DNA from: Ancylomarina subtilis
Lineage (GTDB): Bacteria; Bacteroidota; Bacteroidia; Bacteroidales; Marinifilaceae
Assembly: GCF_004217115.1 (NCBI RefSeq)
Contig: NZ_SHKN01000001.1
Coordinates: forward strand, 2,421,781-2,485,780
Reading direction: 5' to 3'
Length of the DNA: 64,000 bases
Shown here: positions 8,925-17,934 of the stretch, piece by piece
Position numbering within the stretch: the stretch's first letter is position 1
Layout: each line of letters begins with the position of its first letter
Notes under the pieces: model-generated
The model's input: the letters and a program-made list of their open reading frames with translations, nothing else
Databases searched by the model: none
What the model was told of the DNA's origin: nothing
Made by a program: the position numbers and the translations under genes

Positions 8925-10555
8925 TTCTGACAGACCTTAGCATAATCCAAGGCATGATTGAATGAGTCAAATATCTGATCTTCTCCAATCTTTGAAATCA
9001 GGTCATATCTCTTCATATCCTGTAATACCGACTCATTCACTCCGGAGAGAATGATGGTTACATCAGAATTCTGAAGAGTCTGAATCACCGATTTAAAGTT
9101 GTGAAAACCCGTTGCATCAATAAAAGGAACATGACGCATTCGAATCACAATCGTTTTGCTCTTTAAACCAATTTGCTGAATCAGCTGTGCGTATTCCTTA
9201 GCCGAAGCAAAAAAGAAGGGACCACTAATTTCATAAACAGAAATATCTTTAGGCAAGTCGCTGTAATCCTCTATCAGGTCGATATTAACATCCTTTTGAA
9301 TTTGTTCTCCCTTGTCAGCCATCCTTTTCATGAAAAGTACAGCTGATAAAACAACTCCCACTTCAATTGCAATGGTTAAATCAACCAAAACAGTTAGGAA
9401 GAAAGTGGATAAAAGAACCAGAATATCAAAACCAGAACTTTTTAGGATAGATCGGAAAACCCGCCACTCGCTCATATTATAAGACACCACAATCAACACC
9501 CCGGCCAAACACGACATTGGAATCAACTTTGCCCATTTACCAAAGAAAAGCATAATCAACAATAAAGTCAGAGCATGTACAATCCCTGCGATAGGGGTTC
9601 TACCTCCATTCTTTATGTTTGTTGCAGTTCGGGCAATCGCACCTGTAGCAGGAATTCCGCCAAAGAAAGGGGTTACGATATTTGCTATCCCCTGAGCAAT
9701 TAGTTCGGTGTTCGAGCGATGATTTCCACCAATCATCCCATCTGCAACAACTGCTGATAACAACGACTCAATCGCTCCAAGCAAAGCAATCGTAATCGCA
9801 GGAGCAATATATTGTGTCAAGTTTCCCCATTCAATTGCTGGAAAACTAATGCTAATGCTCGTTGGAATTTCTCCAAAGAATGATTCAATTGTTGTAACCG
9901 GAAGCTCAAATAACTGAACGGATAAAGTAATAGCAATGATAGCAATGAATGAACCCGGTATTTTACTGGTGATTTTCTTTGAATAAATGGTAATTAATAT
10001 GGTTGCGACAGTTAATATCAACGCCGTTAGATTTAAACTATCAATATGGGTAAAATACATCTCCCATTTTGCCAGAAAATCAGAAGGCACCTTATCGATA
10101 TCCAAACCCAAAGCATCCTTTATCTGTGTTGAAAATATGACTAAAGCAATACCTGAAGTAAAACCAACAATCAGCGGATGTGGAAAATATTTAAGGAGTG
10201 TCCCCAATTTTAGGCAACCAAATATGACTAAAAGAATACCGGCCATAATGGTCGAAATAATTAATCCACCTATACCATGCGTCTCAACAATCCCATAAAC
10301 AATGACAATAAATGCACCCGTTGGACCACCAATCTGCACACGACTACCTCCAAAAAACGAAATAATCAATCCCGCCACAATAGCCGTTATCAAACCCTTA
10401 TCCGGCGATACGCCAGAAGCTACAGCAAAGGCAATTGCAAGTGGAAGCGCGACGATACCCACAACGATTCCAGCCATCACATCATTGGAAAGTTGTTTTC
10501 TGTCAAGACCCGCTTTTAAAAGACTAAACAGTTTAGGACTAAATAATTTTGACAT
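8921..10555 (-). CDS. SulP/SLC26 family inorganic anion transporter with STAS domain
   Basis: 544 residues. The membrane domain has about 12-14 segments and the SulP signature region near residues 24-100 (VVGIVALPLAIAFAVASGV, then FGGSRVQIGGPTGAFIVI). A C-terminal STAS domain spans about 430-540 and includes the loop FIDATGFHNFKSV. SulP proteins carry sulfate, bicarbonate or dicarboxylates; the substrate is not evident, and no carbonic anhydrase or sulfur assimilation gene is adjacent. A possible -7 box (TAATTTTG, minus strand, 10581-10588) lies about 26 bp upstream, without a clear -33 box. Confidence 0.9.
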   Translation of the reverse strand: MSKLFSPKLFSLLKAGLDRKQLSNDVMAGIVVGIVALPLAIAFAVASGVSPDKGLITAIVAGLIISFFGGSRVQIGGPTGAFIVIVYGIVETHGIGGLIISTIMAGILLVIFGCLKLGTLLKYFPHPLIVGFTSGIALVIFSTQIKDALGLDIDKVPSDFLAKWEMYFTHIDSLNLTALILTVATILITIYSKKITSKIPGSFIAIIAITLSVQLFELPVTTIESFFGEIPTSISISFPAIEWGNLTQYIAPAITIALLGAIESLLSAVVADGMIGGNHRSNTELIAQGIANIVTPFFGGIPATGAIARTATNIKNGGRTPIAGIVHALTLLLIMLFFGKWAKLIPMSCLAGVLIVVSYNMSEWRVFRSILKSSGFDILVLLSTFFLTVLVDLTIAIEVGVVLSAVLFMKRMADKGEQIQKDVNIDLIEDYSDLPKDISVYEISGPFFFASAKEYAQLIQQIGLKSKTIVIRMRHVPFIDATGFHNFKSVIQTLQNSDVTIILSGVNESVLQDMKRYDLISKIGEDQIFDSFNHALDYAKVCQN

Positions 10556-10656
10556 TGTGTGTTGATTTAATTTTAGATCGCAAAATTAGTTATAATCAAA
10601 ACAGATTATTCTACAAACAATATGTTTTATGACTTTAATTCTGAAAAGAGAAGGAA

Positions 10657-10688
10657 TAAAAAAAGCTCCGAATATAAATTCGAAGCTT
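10657..10688 (-). terminator. Intrinsic terminator of tRNA-Gln copy 2
   Basis: On the minus strand a 10-bp stem, AGCTTCGAAT/ATTCGGAGCT, with a 4-nt loop is followed by a T run. It differs from the copy-1 terminator (530-559) by a few paired changes. Confidence 0.75.
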
Positions 10689-10694
10689 TAATAT

Positions 10695-10769
10695 TGGTTG
10701 TCCCGTAAGGACTCGAACCTTAAATGCCTGGACCAAAACCAGGTGTGTTACCATTACACCACGGGACAA
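10695..10769 (-). tRNA. tRNA-Gln (anticodon UUG), copy 2
   Basis: Same cloverleaf as the gene at 566-640, with no base difference over the tRNA and its encoded CCA (10695-10697). The anticodon loop is TTTTGGT, giving UUG. It has its own promoter and terminator, so this is a complete second transcription unit. Confidence 0.95.
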
Positions 10770-10802
10770 TCACTTTGCCTGTCATTTCTGACTAAGACGC
10801 TG

Positions 10803-10833
10803 CAAATATATGTGATTTTTCTTTTCCAGCAAA
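10803..10833 (-). promoter_or_regulatory. Bacteroidota-type promoter of tRNA-Gln copy 2
   Basis: On the minus strand TTTG (10830-10833) is followed after 19 bp by TATATTTG (10803-10810), a full TAnnTTTG match. The flank between promoter and tRNA differs from that of copy 1, although TTTGCAG at the -7 end is shared. Confidence 0.7.
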
Positions 10834-10929
10834 GACTCTTGCTGGAAAATCATCTTTTTTTTTCAGCATTGTTTTGTATCTTACTGAGACAAAATATTTT
10901 CACACCTGCAAAAAAAATAAGCTTCCATT

Positions 10930-11280
10930 ATGGATAACCTCAGTGGAAAATGGCTCTATGAAGAGGATTATAGCTATGGCAAAGCCAAAGGAGAACTCTT
11001 TCTCAAGCAAATAGGAAAATTGCTGGTTGGAAAAATTATTTTCATTGAAAATGTCGACACTTCCAACTCAATAATGGTACAAGAATTTCTCGAAGGAGAA
11101 ATCAATGGGAGTCGGATCATCCTACAGGCGACAGAATACGATATCATTCATTCAGATCACACCATATCCTATGAATTAGACTGCTGGAAAGGAGTCCTCT
11201 TAAACGAATATACAATAGAAGGTGAAAGTCTGGATAGTCAGGGGACATACGGTAATTTTACTTTTCAAAAAATCAAATAG
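10930..11280 (+). CDS. Small hypothetical protein, beta-rich
   Basis: 116 residues, not recognised. The N-terminus DNLSGKWLYEE and the alternating hydrophobic pattern through LFLKQIGKLLVGKIIF suggest a small beta-barrel or lipocalin-like fold in which GxW is a common first-strand motif. There is no signal peptide or membrane segment, so it is probably cytosolic. It stands between a tRNA and rsgA with about 150 bp on each side and no clear operon partner. The start ATG at 10930 is the only good candidate. Confidence 0.6.
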   Translation: MDNLSGKWLYEEDYSYGKAKGELFLKQIGKLLVGKIIFIENVDTSNSIMVQEFLEGEINGSRIILQATEYDIIHSDHTISYELDCWKGVLLNEYTIEGESLDSQGTYGNFTFQKIK

Positions 11281-11434
11281 AGAGAGGTGCATGTTTCTGA
11301 AAAACGAATCCATAAAAAAATGCTATTTTTGCTAAATTATTAAGCTTTACGTTTTTCTGCATTCAATATGCGGATCTTACAAAAACAAGTCCAGAGAAAA
11401 AACGATTCAGCTTTTTCCACAAAAACAATAAACC

Positions 11435-12358
11435 GTGAAAGAAGGATTAGTCATAAAATCAACAGGAAGCTGGTACACCGTTAAAACCAATGATGGTGAG
11501 GTTCATAACTGCAGAATCAAAGGTCGCTTTCGTATGGAAGGGATTCGTACAACTAACCCTATTTCAGTAGGCGACATTGTTGAGTTTAATCAAGAAAAAG
11601 ATGCCAATGTCATTGTAAAAATCAACGACAGAAAAAATTATATTATCCGTAAATCAACTAATCTATCAAAGAGCAGTCAGATTATTGCGGCTAATATTGA
11701 TCACGCTTTTTTAATTGTTACCGTCAACTATCCACTCACTACAAGTACGTTTATCGACCGTTTTCTCGCTGCAGCTGAAGCCTATGGCATTCCTGTAAAT
11801 CTGGTTTTTAATAAGATTGATCGTTACAAAAACGGAGACCTGACACAACTGAATGAACTAAAAGACATCTACCAAAGCATTGGCTATAAGTGTTTCGAAG
11901 TTTCGGCAAGAACGGGATTAAATATAGATCTTCTTAAGGATGAGATGAAAAATAAAATCAATCTTCTATCCGGACATTCCGGTGTTGGGAAGTCCACCCT
12001 GATTAATCTCATTCAGCCTGGCTTAGAACTGAAAACAGGTGAAATATCAGAATCACATGCTTCTGGTAAACACACCACAACATTCTCTGAAATGTTCGAG
12101 CTCGATTTTGGTGGATATATTATTGACACACCCGGAATTCGTGGATTTGGAACTTACGATATGAAAAAAGAGGAAATGTTCCATTTCTTCCCTGAAATTT
12201 TTAAAATTTCGGAAAAGTGCCAATTCCATAACTGCACGCATATGCACGAACCCAAATGTGCTGTTAAGAGAGCCGTTGAAACGGGTGAAATTGCAGAAAG
12301 CCGTTACGACAGCTATTGGGGCATGATGTCTGAAGATGAAGAATTGAAATACAGATAG
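11435..12358 (+). CDS. rsgA: Ribosome small subunit-dependent GTPase A
   Basis: 307 residues. RsgA is a circularly permuted GTPase that helps late 30S maturation. The motif order is permuted as expected: an N-terminal OB fold (1-70), G4 NKID at 126-129, G1 GHSGVGKST at 180-188, then G3 DTPG at 231-234. The C-terminal zinc site is Cys262, Cys267, His269 and Cys275. The start is a GTG at 11435; no ATG fits the family N-terminus better. A -7-like TATTTTTG at 11324-11331 lies about 100 bp upstream, implying a leader of that order. Confidence 0.95.
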   Translation: MKEGLVIKSTGSWYTVKTNDGEVHNCRIKGRFRMEGIRTTNPISVGDIVEFNQEKDANVIVKINDRKNYIIRKSTNLSKSSQIIAANIDHAFLIVTVNYPLTTSTFIDRFLAAAEAYGIPVNLVFNKIDRYKNGDLTQLNELKDIYQSIGYKCFEVSARTGLNIDLLKDEMKNKINLLSGHSGVGKSTLINLIQPGLELKTGEISESHASGKHTTTFSEMFELDFGGYIIDTPGIRGFGTYDMKKEEMFHFFPEIFKISEKCQFHNCTHMHEPKCAVKRAVETGEIAESRYDSYWGMMSEDEELKYR

Positions 12359-12474
12359 ACTTTAAAGGAAAGCTATTAAACGTTAAAAATTGAAGCACCC
12401 ACTTTAATCCCTTTGACTTTTAACTTAATCCTTATATATTGAACCTTTATTTCTTTAATCTTAATTTAAAAAAT

Positions 12475-13242
12475 ATGCGTTCACACGAAATCGATTATAA
12501 AATATATGGTAACGACATTCAATTGGTCGAAATTGAATTGGATCCTAACGAAACCGTAATTGCTGAGGCAGGAGCTATGGCTTATATGGAAGAAGGCATC
12601 CAATTTGAAGCCAAGATGGGTGATGGGTCAGAACCAGAAGCAGGTTTGTTTGGCAAATTATTATCTGCTGGTTCCCGTATGATAACCGGGGAATCCCTTT
12701 TCTTAACACATTTCACACACAGAGGTTACGGCAAATCTAAAGTTGCATTCTCTGCACCTTATCCTGGTACCATTATGCCTATTGATTTACAACAAGCAGG
12801 TGGTACACTAATTGTTCAGAAGGATGGCTTCTTATGTGCTGCTCTTGGAACCAAGGTTAGCATTGCTTTCAATAAAAGACTGGGAGCCACATTCTTTGGA
12901 GGTGAAGGATTCATCTTGCAAAAACTACAGGGTGACGGGATGGCCTTTGTTCATGCCGGAGGCACCGTTATCGAAAAACAACTGAATAATGAAACCTTAA
13001 GAGTGGATACCGGTTGTGTTGTTGCTTTTGAAGAGGGAATTGATTTCTCAATAGAAAAAGCAGGTGGATTAAAATCGATGGTTTTCGGTGGCGAAGGTTT
13101 ATTCCTGGCAACACTTCGTGGAACAGGGAAAGTTTACCTGCAATCAATGCCAATCCGAAAACTGATTCAGGCCATTTCACCAATGGGAAGCAATACCGGA
13201 AAAGGTGGACGATCATTATTAGGTGAGTTTCTTGAGGGCTAA
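12475..13242 (+). CDS. TIGR00266/AIM24 family protein
   Basis: 255 residues from the ATG at 12475. A TTG 36 bp upstream would add 12 unrelated Asn/Phe-rich residues, and family members as I know them begin near [12 protein letters not shown]. The protein is a single beta-rich domain with the family pattern [13 protein letters not shown], then repeated glycine-rich strands ([37 protein letters not shown]). AIM24-like proteins are trimeric jelly-roll proteins of unclear role; the mitochondrial relative affects inner-membrane organisation. No enzymatic residues are evident. Confidence 0.85.
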   Translation: MRSHEIDYKIYGNDIQLVEIELDPNETVIAEAGAMAYMEEGIQFEAKMGDGSEPEAGLFGKLLSAGSRMITGESLFLTHFTHRGYGKSKVAFSAPYPGTIMPIDLQQAGGTLIVQKDGFLCAALGTKVSIAFNKRLGATFFGGEGFILQKLQGDGMAFVHAGGTVIEKQLNNETLRVDTGCVVAFEEGIDFSIEKAGGLKSMVFGGEGLFLATLRGTGKVYLQSMPIRKLIQAISPMGSNTGKGGRSLLGEFLEG

Positions 13243-13339
13243 CTCACGCAAGCTAGGACAGACCTAATTAGCCCAAATATTATTATTTCATAATCCCGCT
13301 CTTCAATAAATGAAGACGGGACAATTTTTATATAAAAAC

Positions 13340-14365
13340 ATGATCACTAAATTATCAGCACAAGATTTTCTTGAAAAAGGAAAAAGCATTCCAATGATAG
13401 ATGTCAGAACACCTGCTGAGTTTGAACAAGGACACATTCCCGGTGCCATAAACATCCCAATTTTCACCAACGATGAGCGCGCTCAGGTTGGAACAAAGTA
13501 CAAACGCTCAAGCAAAGATGCAGCTGTACTTCTTGGCTTAGAATTGGTTGGACCCAAACTGTCTGTGTTTGTTCGTAGAGCAAAAAAAATTGCCGTGAAT
13601 GGCGAAATCCTAATCCATTGCTGGCGTGGTGGCATGCGAAGTGGCAGTATGGCCTGGCTTTTCGAAACAGCAGGTCTAAAGCCGGGTTTATTGGTGGGTG
13701 GCTACAAAGCCTATCGTCATTACATCAGAGAATCTTTTTCTCAATCGACTAATTTGGTTGTAATTGGTGGCTATACAGGCAGCGGAAAAACGGAAGTTTT
13801 GCATAAACTAAGTGATTTGGGTGAACAGGTTCTCGATCTCGAAGGTGTCGCAAATCATAAAGGATCAGCCTTTGGTGCTTTAGGACAAGCTGATCAGCCA
13901 ACGACTGAACAATTTGAAAATGATTTGGCTAAAATTTGGTCCGAATTTGATCATACTAAACCTATTTGGACTGAAGATGAAAGTCATTCTGTTGGTTCCG
14001 TTTGGATCAACGATGCCCTTTTCAACCAAATGAGAAAAGCGCCCCTCTTAGCCATTATCGTCCCTAAATCGGAACGTATAAAACGTCTTGTTAAAGAATA
14101 CGCCTGTTTTGATATCGATTTATTAAAACAAATGGTTAAGAAAATAGAAAAACGATTGGGCGGATTAAGAGTTAAACGCGCCTTTGAGAGTTTAGACCAG
14201 GAAGATTTTGCAACAGTCGCTGACATCACACTTGATTACTACGATAAAGCCTATGGTCACGGTCTTGATACTCGCCAGACTCAAAAGGTGTATCGAATAG
14301 AAATTGAAAAGGATGAACCCGAAGCAAACGCGAAATTCCTAATCAACTACTTAAAAACGATATAA
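13340..14365 (+). CDS. mnmH: tRNA 2-selenouridine synthase
   Basis: 341 residues from the ATG at 13340; an upstream ATG at 13310 would add ten residues that do not look conserved. MnmH (SelU) converts 2-thiouridine at tRNA wobble position 34 to 2-selenouridine through a geranylated intermediate. The N-terminal rhodanese domain holds the reactive Cys94 in LIHCWRGGMRSG, and the C-terminal P-loop domain starts with GYTGSGKT at 144-151. tRNA-Gln(UUG), a typical substrate, is encoded twice in this window. No selD (selenophosphate synthase) is in view, so selenium use is not shown here. Confidence 0.92.
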   Translation: MITKLSAQDFLEKGKSIPMIDVRTPAEFEQGHIPGAINIPIFTNDERAQVGTKYKRSSKDAAVLLGLELVGPKLSVFVRRAKKIAVNGEILIHCWRGGMRSGSMAWLFETAGLKPGLLVGGYKAYRHYIRESFSQSTNLVVIGGYTGSGKTEVLHKLSDLGEQVLDLEGVANHKGSAFGALGQADQPTTEQFENDLAKIWSEFDHTKPIWTEDESHSVGSVWINDALFNQMRKAPLLAIIVPKSERIKRLVKEYACFDIDLLKQMVKKIEKRLGGLRVKRAFESLDQEDFATVADITLDYYDKAYGHGLDTRQTQKVYRIEIEKDEPEANAKFLINYLKTI

Positions 14366-14389
14366 GAATCAAACATGACACTATACGGC

Positions 14390-14440
14390 AGACACAATAA
14401 TTAAGACTAATTTCGGTTTTGTATTGTGTCTTTCTTTTTC
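14390..14440 (+). terminator. Intrinsic terminator after mnmH
   Basis: A 10-bp stem, AGACACAATA (14390-14399) with TATTGTGTCT (14422-14431), closes a 22-nt loop and is followed by TTCTTTTT. Confidence 0.65.
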
Positions 14441-14534
14441 GCTCCGAGCAAAAAAGAATATCCGAATTGGAAAATAATTCTCATATTTAAATAACATTTA
14501 TATCTGGATATCAATACGAATACCTTGTTAGCAA

Positions 14535-15680
14535 ATGAAAATTTTTCTCAAAAAACGACAATGGAATATCGGGTTTCTGCTTTTTGCAGGCTTCATTGTT
14601 TTGGGCTCTATTTTCTACACCAGCCGTTTGGTAAAGAAGCTTGCTAAAGAAGAAGAGAAAAAAGTTAAATTATGGGCAGATGCTCTCAACAGCCTCAATT
14701 CTGACCTGAATCAGGACATTACTCTACTCACTGAAATTTTACAGCAAAACGAAACCACCCCTATCATCTTAACCAATGAAAAAGGTGAAATCATTGAACA
14801 TCGCAATCTTAAGCTTGCCGATAAAAAATCAGAAAAAGATTTAAAGGAGGCATTGAAAAAAATGAAAAATGGGGGGCTGTTTTTCGAAATTAAGAACGAA
14901 CATTTTAAACAAACCCTGTATTACGATGATTCCCTTCTTTTAAAACAACTTGCTCTCTACCCCTTTATTCAGCTTGGCTTAATCACTTTTCTGGTCCTTT
15001 TAGCGTATCTCGTTTTTACCATCACAAAGAAAGCTGAACAAGATCAGGTTTGGGTTGGTATGTCAAAGGAAACGGCTCATCAACTGGGAACACCAATTAG
15101 TTCATTGCTGGCATGGATGGAGCTACTAAAGGATTCTGATATTGACAAAAGTTTGACTCAGGAGATGGGCAAAGATGTGGAACGACTTGAAGTCATTGCC
15201 GAACGATTTTCAAAAATAGGTTCCAAACCGATTCTTCTTTCTCATGATCTCAAACAAATATTAGAGGATAGCATTGCCTATCTTAAAAAGAGATCATCCA
15301 ACAAAATTGAATTCTCAGTGAATATTGATGAGAATATTAAAAGCAAACCAAACCTAAATAAGGAACTGTTTTCGTGGGTCATTGAAAACACCACTAAAAA
15401 TGCGATTGATGCCATGAGTGGTGAAGGGCGTTTGAGTTTTAATCTTAAACAATTGCCTCCCCATTTGTGCTTAGATATATGTGATACGGGGAAAGGTATC
15501 CCCAAAAAACAGTTTCAAACCATCTTCAAACCCGGTTATACAACAAAAAAACGTGGCTGGGGCTTAGGGCTTTCACTTGCCAAACGCATTATTGAAGAAT
15601 ATCATGGTGGAAAAATATACGTATATCGTTCTGAACTGGGCAAAGGCAGCTGCATTCGGATACTATTGCCTACAAATTAG
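14535..15680 (+). CDS. Orphan membrane sensor histidine kinase
   Basis: 381 residues with two membrane segments (about 11-30 and 140-163) flanking a ~110-residue extracytoplasmic sensor region. The H box is MSKETAHQLGTPISS with His182, a form frequent in Bacteroidota kinases. The HATPase domain shows the N box (NTTKNAIDAM), the G1 box (DTGKGIP) and GWGLGLSLAKRI. The sensor domain has no recognised family. No response regulator is adjacent, so the partner is unknown. A weak A/T-rich hairpin (15695-15714) follows the stop and may end the transcript. Confidence 0.9.
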   Translation: MKIFLKKRQWNIGFLLFAGFIVLGSIFYTSRLVKKLAKEEEKKVKLWADALNSLNSDLNQDITLLTEILQQNETTPIILTNEKGEIIEHRNLKLADKKSEKDLKEALKKMKNGGLFFEIKNEHFKQTLYYDDSLLLKQLALYPFIQLGLITFLVLLAYLVFTITKKAEQDQVWVGMSKETAHQLGTPISSLLAWMELLKDSDIDKSLTQEMGKDVERLEVIAERFSKIGSKPILLSHDLKQILEDSIAYLKKRSSNKIEFSVNIDENIKSKPNLNKELFSWVIENTTKNAIDAMSGEGRLSFNLKQLPPHLCLDICDTGKGIPKKQFQTIFKPGYTTKKRGWGLGLSLAKRIIEEYHGGKIYVYRSELGKGSCIRILLPTN

Positions 15681-15713
15681 AGCTTTTGACTATTAAAACT
15701 TCTCAAAAAGTTT

Positions 15714-15741
15714 TTGTATCAGTATTTTCTGCCTATTTTTG
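15714..15741 (+). promoter_or_regulatory. Promoter-like TTG / TAnnTTTG pair in the intergenic region
   Basis: TTG (15714-15716, within TTTTTG) and TATTTTTG (15734-15741) are spaced by 17 bp, slightly short for this phylum. The -7 box matches TAnnTTTG. It would start a transcript around 15747, exactly where the strongest inverted repeat of the region begins. Confidence 0.45.
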
Positions 15742-15746
15742 CACCC

Positions 15747-15872
15747 CATTTGAGCGAGAAGTAGCCTCTTTTTATGGCTTTTAATATCGTTCAAATGACT
15801 AAAATAAATCCATTAAACTGAACACTAAGCCCTTTCGGCTTAATATCTTTAGTCAAAAAACCGATTTTTTTG
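15747..15872 (+). ncRNA. Candidate structured RNA (unassigned)
   Basis: No coding frame is convincing here, yet the segment is dense in inverted repeats. An 11-bp stem with one G-U pair joins 15747-15757 to 15787-15797. An 8-bp stem joins 15796-15803 (TGACTAAA) to 15848-15855 (TTTAGTCA), and inside it TAAGCC/GGCTTA (15826-15831 with 15837-15842) caps a 5-nt loop. A last A/T stem (15854-15860 with 15866-15872) could act as a terminator. A promoter-like pair lies just upstream. It may be a small RNA or a leader of the DUF177-rpmF transcript; I do not recognise it as a known RNA family. Confidence 0.35.
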
Positions 15873-15891
15873 AGAAAAAAGATGAGTGAGT

Positions 15892-15924
15892 TTGAGGATA
15901 GATATTAGAAATTATATACTTTTG
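15892..15924 (+). promoter_or_regulatory. Promoter of the DUF177-rpmF unit
   Basis: TTG at 15892-15894 and TACTTTTG (TAnnTTTG) at 15917-15924 are spaced by 22 bp. The -7 box ends only 11 bp before the TTG start codon of the DUF177 gene, so the transcript should have a very short leader or none. Confidence 0.55.
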
Positions 15925-15935
15925 CAAAGTTTTAT

Positions 15936-16466
15936 TTGAGCATTTTGGATTATTTAGCAAAATACACGATTCCTTACAAAGGATTAAAAGACGGCAGTCA
16001 TGAATTTGAATTCACTGCTGACAGCAAATTCTTTGAGCATTTTCAGTTTGAGAATGATTTTCAGGGTGATGTTTCTGTAAAAGCAACGCTTTTAAAGAAA
16101 ACCCTTGTTATGACGCTTGACCTTGAGATTGCAGGAGAGATTCAAGTGAATTGTGATCGTTGTTTAGATTGTTTCCCATATCAGGTTGAGGGTGCTTCCA
16201 CTCTTTACATTAAATTTGGTGACACTCATGAAGAGCTGGATGATGACGTTGTTGTTGTTCCTGAATCAGAAAACGAAATTAAAATTGCTCAATACATTTA
16301 CGAGTTAATCTTGTTGAGTTTCCCTATCAACTTCATCCATCCGGATGACGAAGATGGTTTCAGCACTTGCAACGAAGAAATGATTGAAAAACTAAACGAA
16401 CACTCGGAAAAAGAGGAAACGGATCCGAGATGGAGTGAATTAAAAAAATTGATTGATAATAAATAG
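15936..16466 (+). CDS. DUF177 (YceD-like) protein
   Basis: 176 residues, family position just before rpmF as in most bacteria. YceD/DUF177 proteins bind RNA-related targets and influence 23S rRNA accumulation in some species; the exact role is not settled. A cysteine cluster VNCDRCLDCF (Cys73, Cys76, Cys79) is family-typical and could bind metal. The C-terminal half is acidic. The start must be the TTG at 15936, because an in-frame TAG lies 30 bp upstream and no ATG or GTG stands between. The gap to rpmF is 16 bp, so the two are co-transcribed. Confidence 0.85.
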   Translation: MSILDYLAKYTIPYKGLKDGSHEFEFTADSKFFEHFQFENDFQGDVSVKATLLKKTLVMTLDLEIAGEIQVNCDRCLDCFPYQVEGASTLYIKFGDTHEELDDDVVVVPESENEIKIAQYIYELILLSFPINFIHPDDEDGFSTCNEEMIEKLNEHSEKEETDPRWSELKKLIDNK

Positions 16467-16482
16467 TTTAATAGGTTGAAAA

Positions 16483-16668
16483 ATGGCACATCCAAAACAC
16501 AGAACATCGAAGCAGAGAAGAAATAAGAGAAGAACTCATATTAAAGCGACTCCTGCTACTTTAGCATCTTGCTCAAATTGTGGAGCTACTGCTAAATACC
16601 ACACTGTTTGCCCTGAGTGCGGATACTATAGAGGCAAATTAGCGATTGAAAAAGAAGTTACAGCATAA
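16483..16668 (+). CDS. rpmF: 50S ribosomal protein L32
   Basis: 61 residues. A basic N-terminus (HPKHRTSKQRRNKRRTH) is followed by a zinc ribbon with Cys30, Cys33, Cys43 and Cys46 (CSNCG, CPECG), so this is the zinc-binding C+ form. It lies 16 bp after the DUF177 gene. plsX, often found next in other phyla, is absent; fabH follows after 192 bp. Confidence 0.97.
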   Translation: MAHPKHRTSKQRRNKRRTHIKATPATLASCSNCGATAKYHTVCPECGYYRGKLAIEKEVTA

Positions 16669-16860
16669 CCTAATTCTTTCGGATAAGGTTTAACGCAATA
16701 GTAAATTTGCTCCTTAGACTATTCTTTGGGGCAATTTTGCTTATTAGTATTTTTGTGTTTAATTCTTTTATCCCCTATGATTGTGAGCTTTGCATTTGAT
16801 AGTCATTTTGATTATTATTGTAGGCTAATTTGATCAAAAGAATAATAAGTAAGCATAGTA

Positions 16861-17859
16861 ATGACAAAAATAAACGCAGTAATTACGGGAGTTGGGGCTT
16901 ATCTTCCTGACTATATTCTTACCAATCAAGAACTGAGCACCATGGTTGATACAACCGATGAGTGGATCATGACCCGAATTGGTATTAAAGAAAGAAGAAT
17001 TCTTAAGGGTGAAGGCCTGGGTTCTTCTGAATTGGGGGCTAAAGCAGTTGCAGAATTGCTTAAGAAAACCAATACTTCTCCTGAAGAGGTTGATTTGGTG
17101 ATTTGCGCTACCGTAACACCAGATATGCAATTCCCTGCTACAGCAAACATTATTAGCGACAAATTAGACATAAACAATGCTTTCAGTTTCGACTTGAATG
17201 CAGGTTGTTCTGGTTTTCTTTTTGCTTTAGCTACAGGTTCTAAATACATCCAATCCGGTATGTATAAGAAAGTGATCATTGTTGGATCTGAAAAGATGTC
17301 TTCAATAGTTGATTATACCGATCGTCAGACTTGTCCGATTTTTGGTGACGGTGCAGCTGCGGTTCTTCTTGAACCAACAACTGAGAACGTTGGTATTATT
17401 GACGAGATGTTGCATACTCAAGGTTTTGGTCGCAAACACTTGCACCAAAAAGCCGGTGGTTCATGCAAACCAGCTAGTCACGAAACAGTAGATAATCGCG
17501 AGCATTTCATCTACCAGGAAGGTAACCACGTATTCAAACACGCGGTATCAAACATGGCGGATGTTTCTGTTGAAATGATGGAAAAACACAACATGACTGC
17601 CAACGATTTGGCATGGTTGGTTCCTCATCAGGCAAACAATCGTATTATCGAAGCCACTGCCAAGCGTATGGGCTTAGCTAAGGAGAAAGTGATGATCAAT
17701 ATTGAAAAATATGGCAACACAACTTCAGCAACAATTCCATTGTGTTTATGGGAATGGGAAAACCAACTGAAAAAAGGCGACAACATTATCCTATCAGGAT
17801 TTGGTGCCGGTTTTACATGGGGTTCAATCTTCATTAAATGGGGATACGATCCTAAATAA
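16861..17859 (+). CDS. fabH: Beta-ketoacyl-ACP synthase III
   Basis: 332 residues, normal for FabH, which condenses acetyl-CoA (or a branched starter) with malonyl-ACP to begin fatty acid synthesis. The catalytic triad is Cys116 in [11 protein letters not shown], His256 in VPHQANNRI and Asn286 in [10 protein letters not shown]. The ATG at 16861 fits the family start. It follows rpmF at a distance that allows read-through, and a strong terminator ends the unit. In many Bacteroidota era and der come next; here they do not. Confidence 0.96.
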   Translation: MTKINAVITGVGAYLPDYILTNQELSTMVDTTDEWIMTRIGIKERRILKGEGLGSSELGAKAVAELLKKTNTSPEEVDLVICATVTPDMQFPATANIISDKLDINNAFSFDLNAGCSGFLFALATGSKYIQSGMYKKVIIVGSEKMSSIVDYTDRQTCPIFGDGAAAVLLEPTTENVGIIDEMLHTQGFGRKHLHQKAGGSCKPASHETVDNREHFIYQEGNHVFKHAVSNMADVSVEMMEKHNMTANDLAWLVPHQANNRIIEATAKRMGLAKEKVMINIEKYGNTTSATIPLCLWEWENQLKKGDNIILSGFGAGFTWGSIFIKWGYDPK

Positions 17860-17879
17860 ACCCAATCTATACCATATAC

Positions 17880-17912
17880 AAAAAGGACTTCCAAACAGGA
17901 AGTCCTTTTTTT
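17880..17912 (+). terminator. Strong bidirectional terminator between fabH and the 252-aa gene
   Basis: A 12-bp perfect stem, AAAAGGACTTCC (17881-17892) with GGAAGTCCTTTT (17898-17909), has a 5-nt loop and T runs on both sides. It can end fabH on the plus strand and the converging gene at 17935-18693 on the minus strand. Confidence 0.9.
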
Positions 17913-17934
17913 ATACAATCAAGTCTCTATCGGA

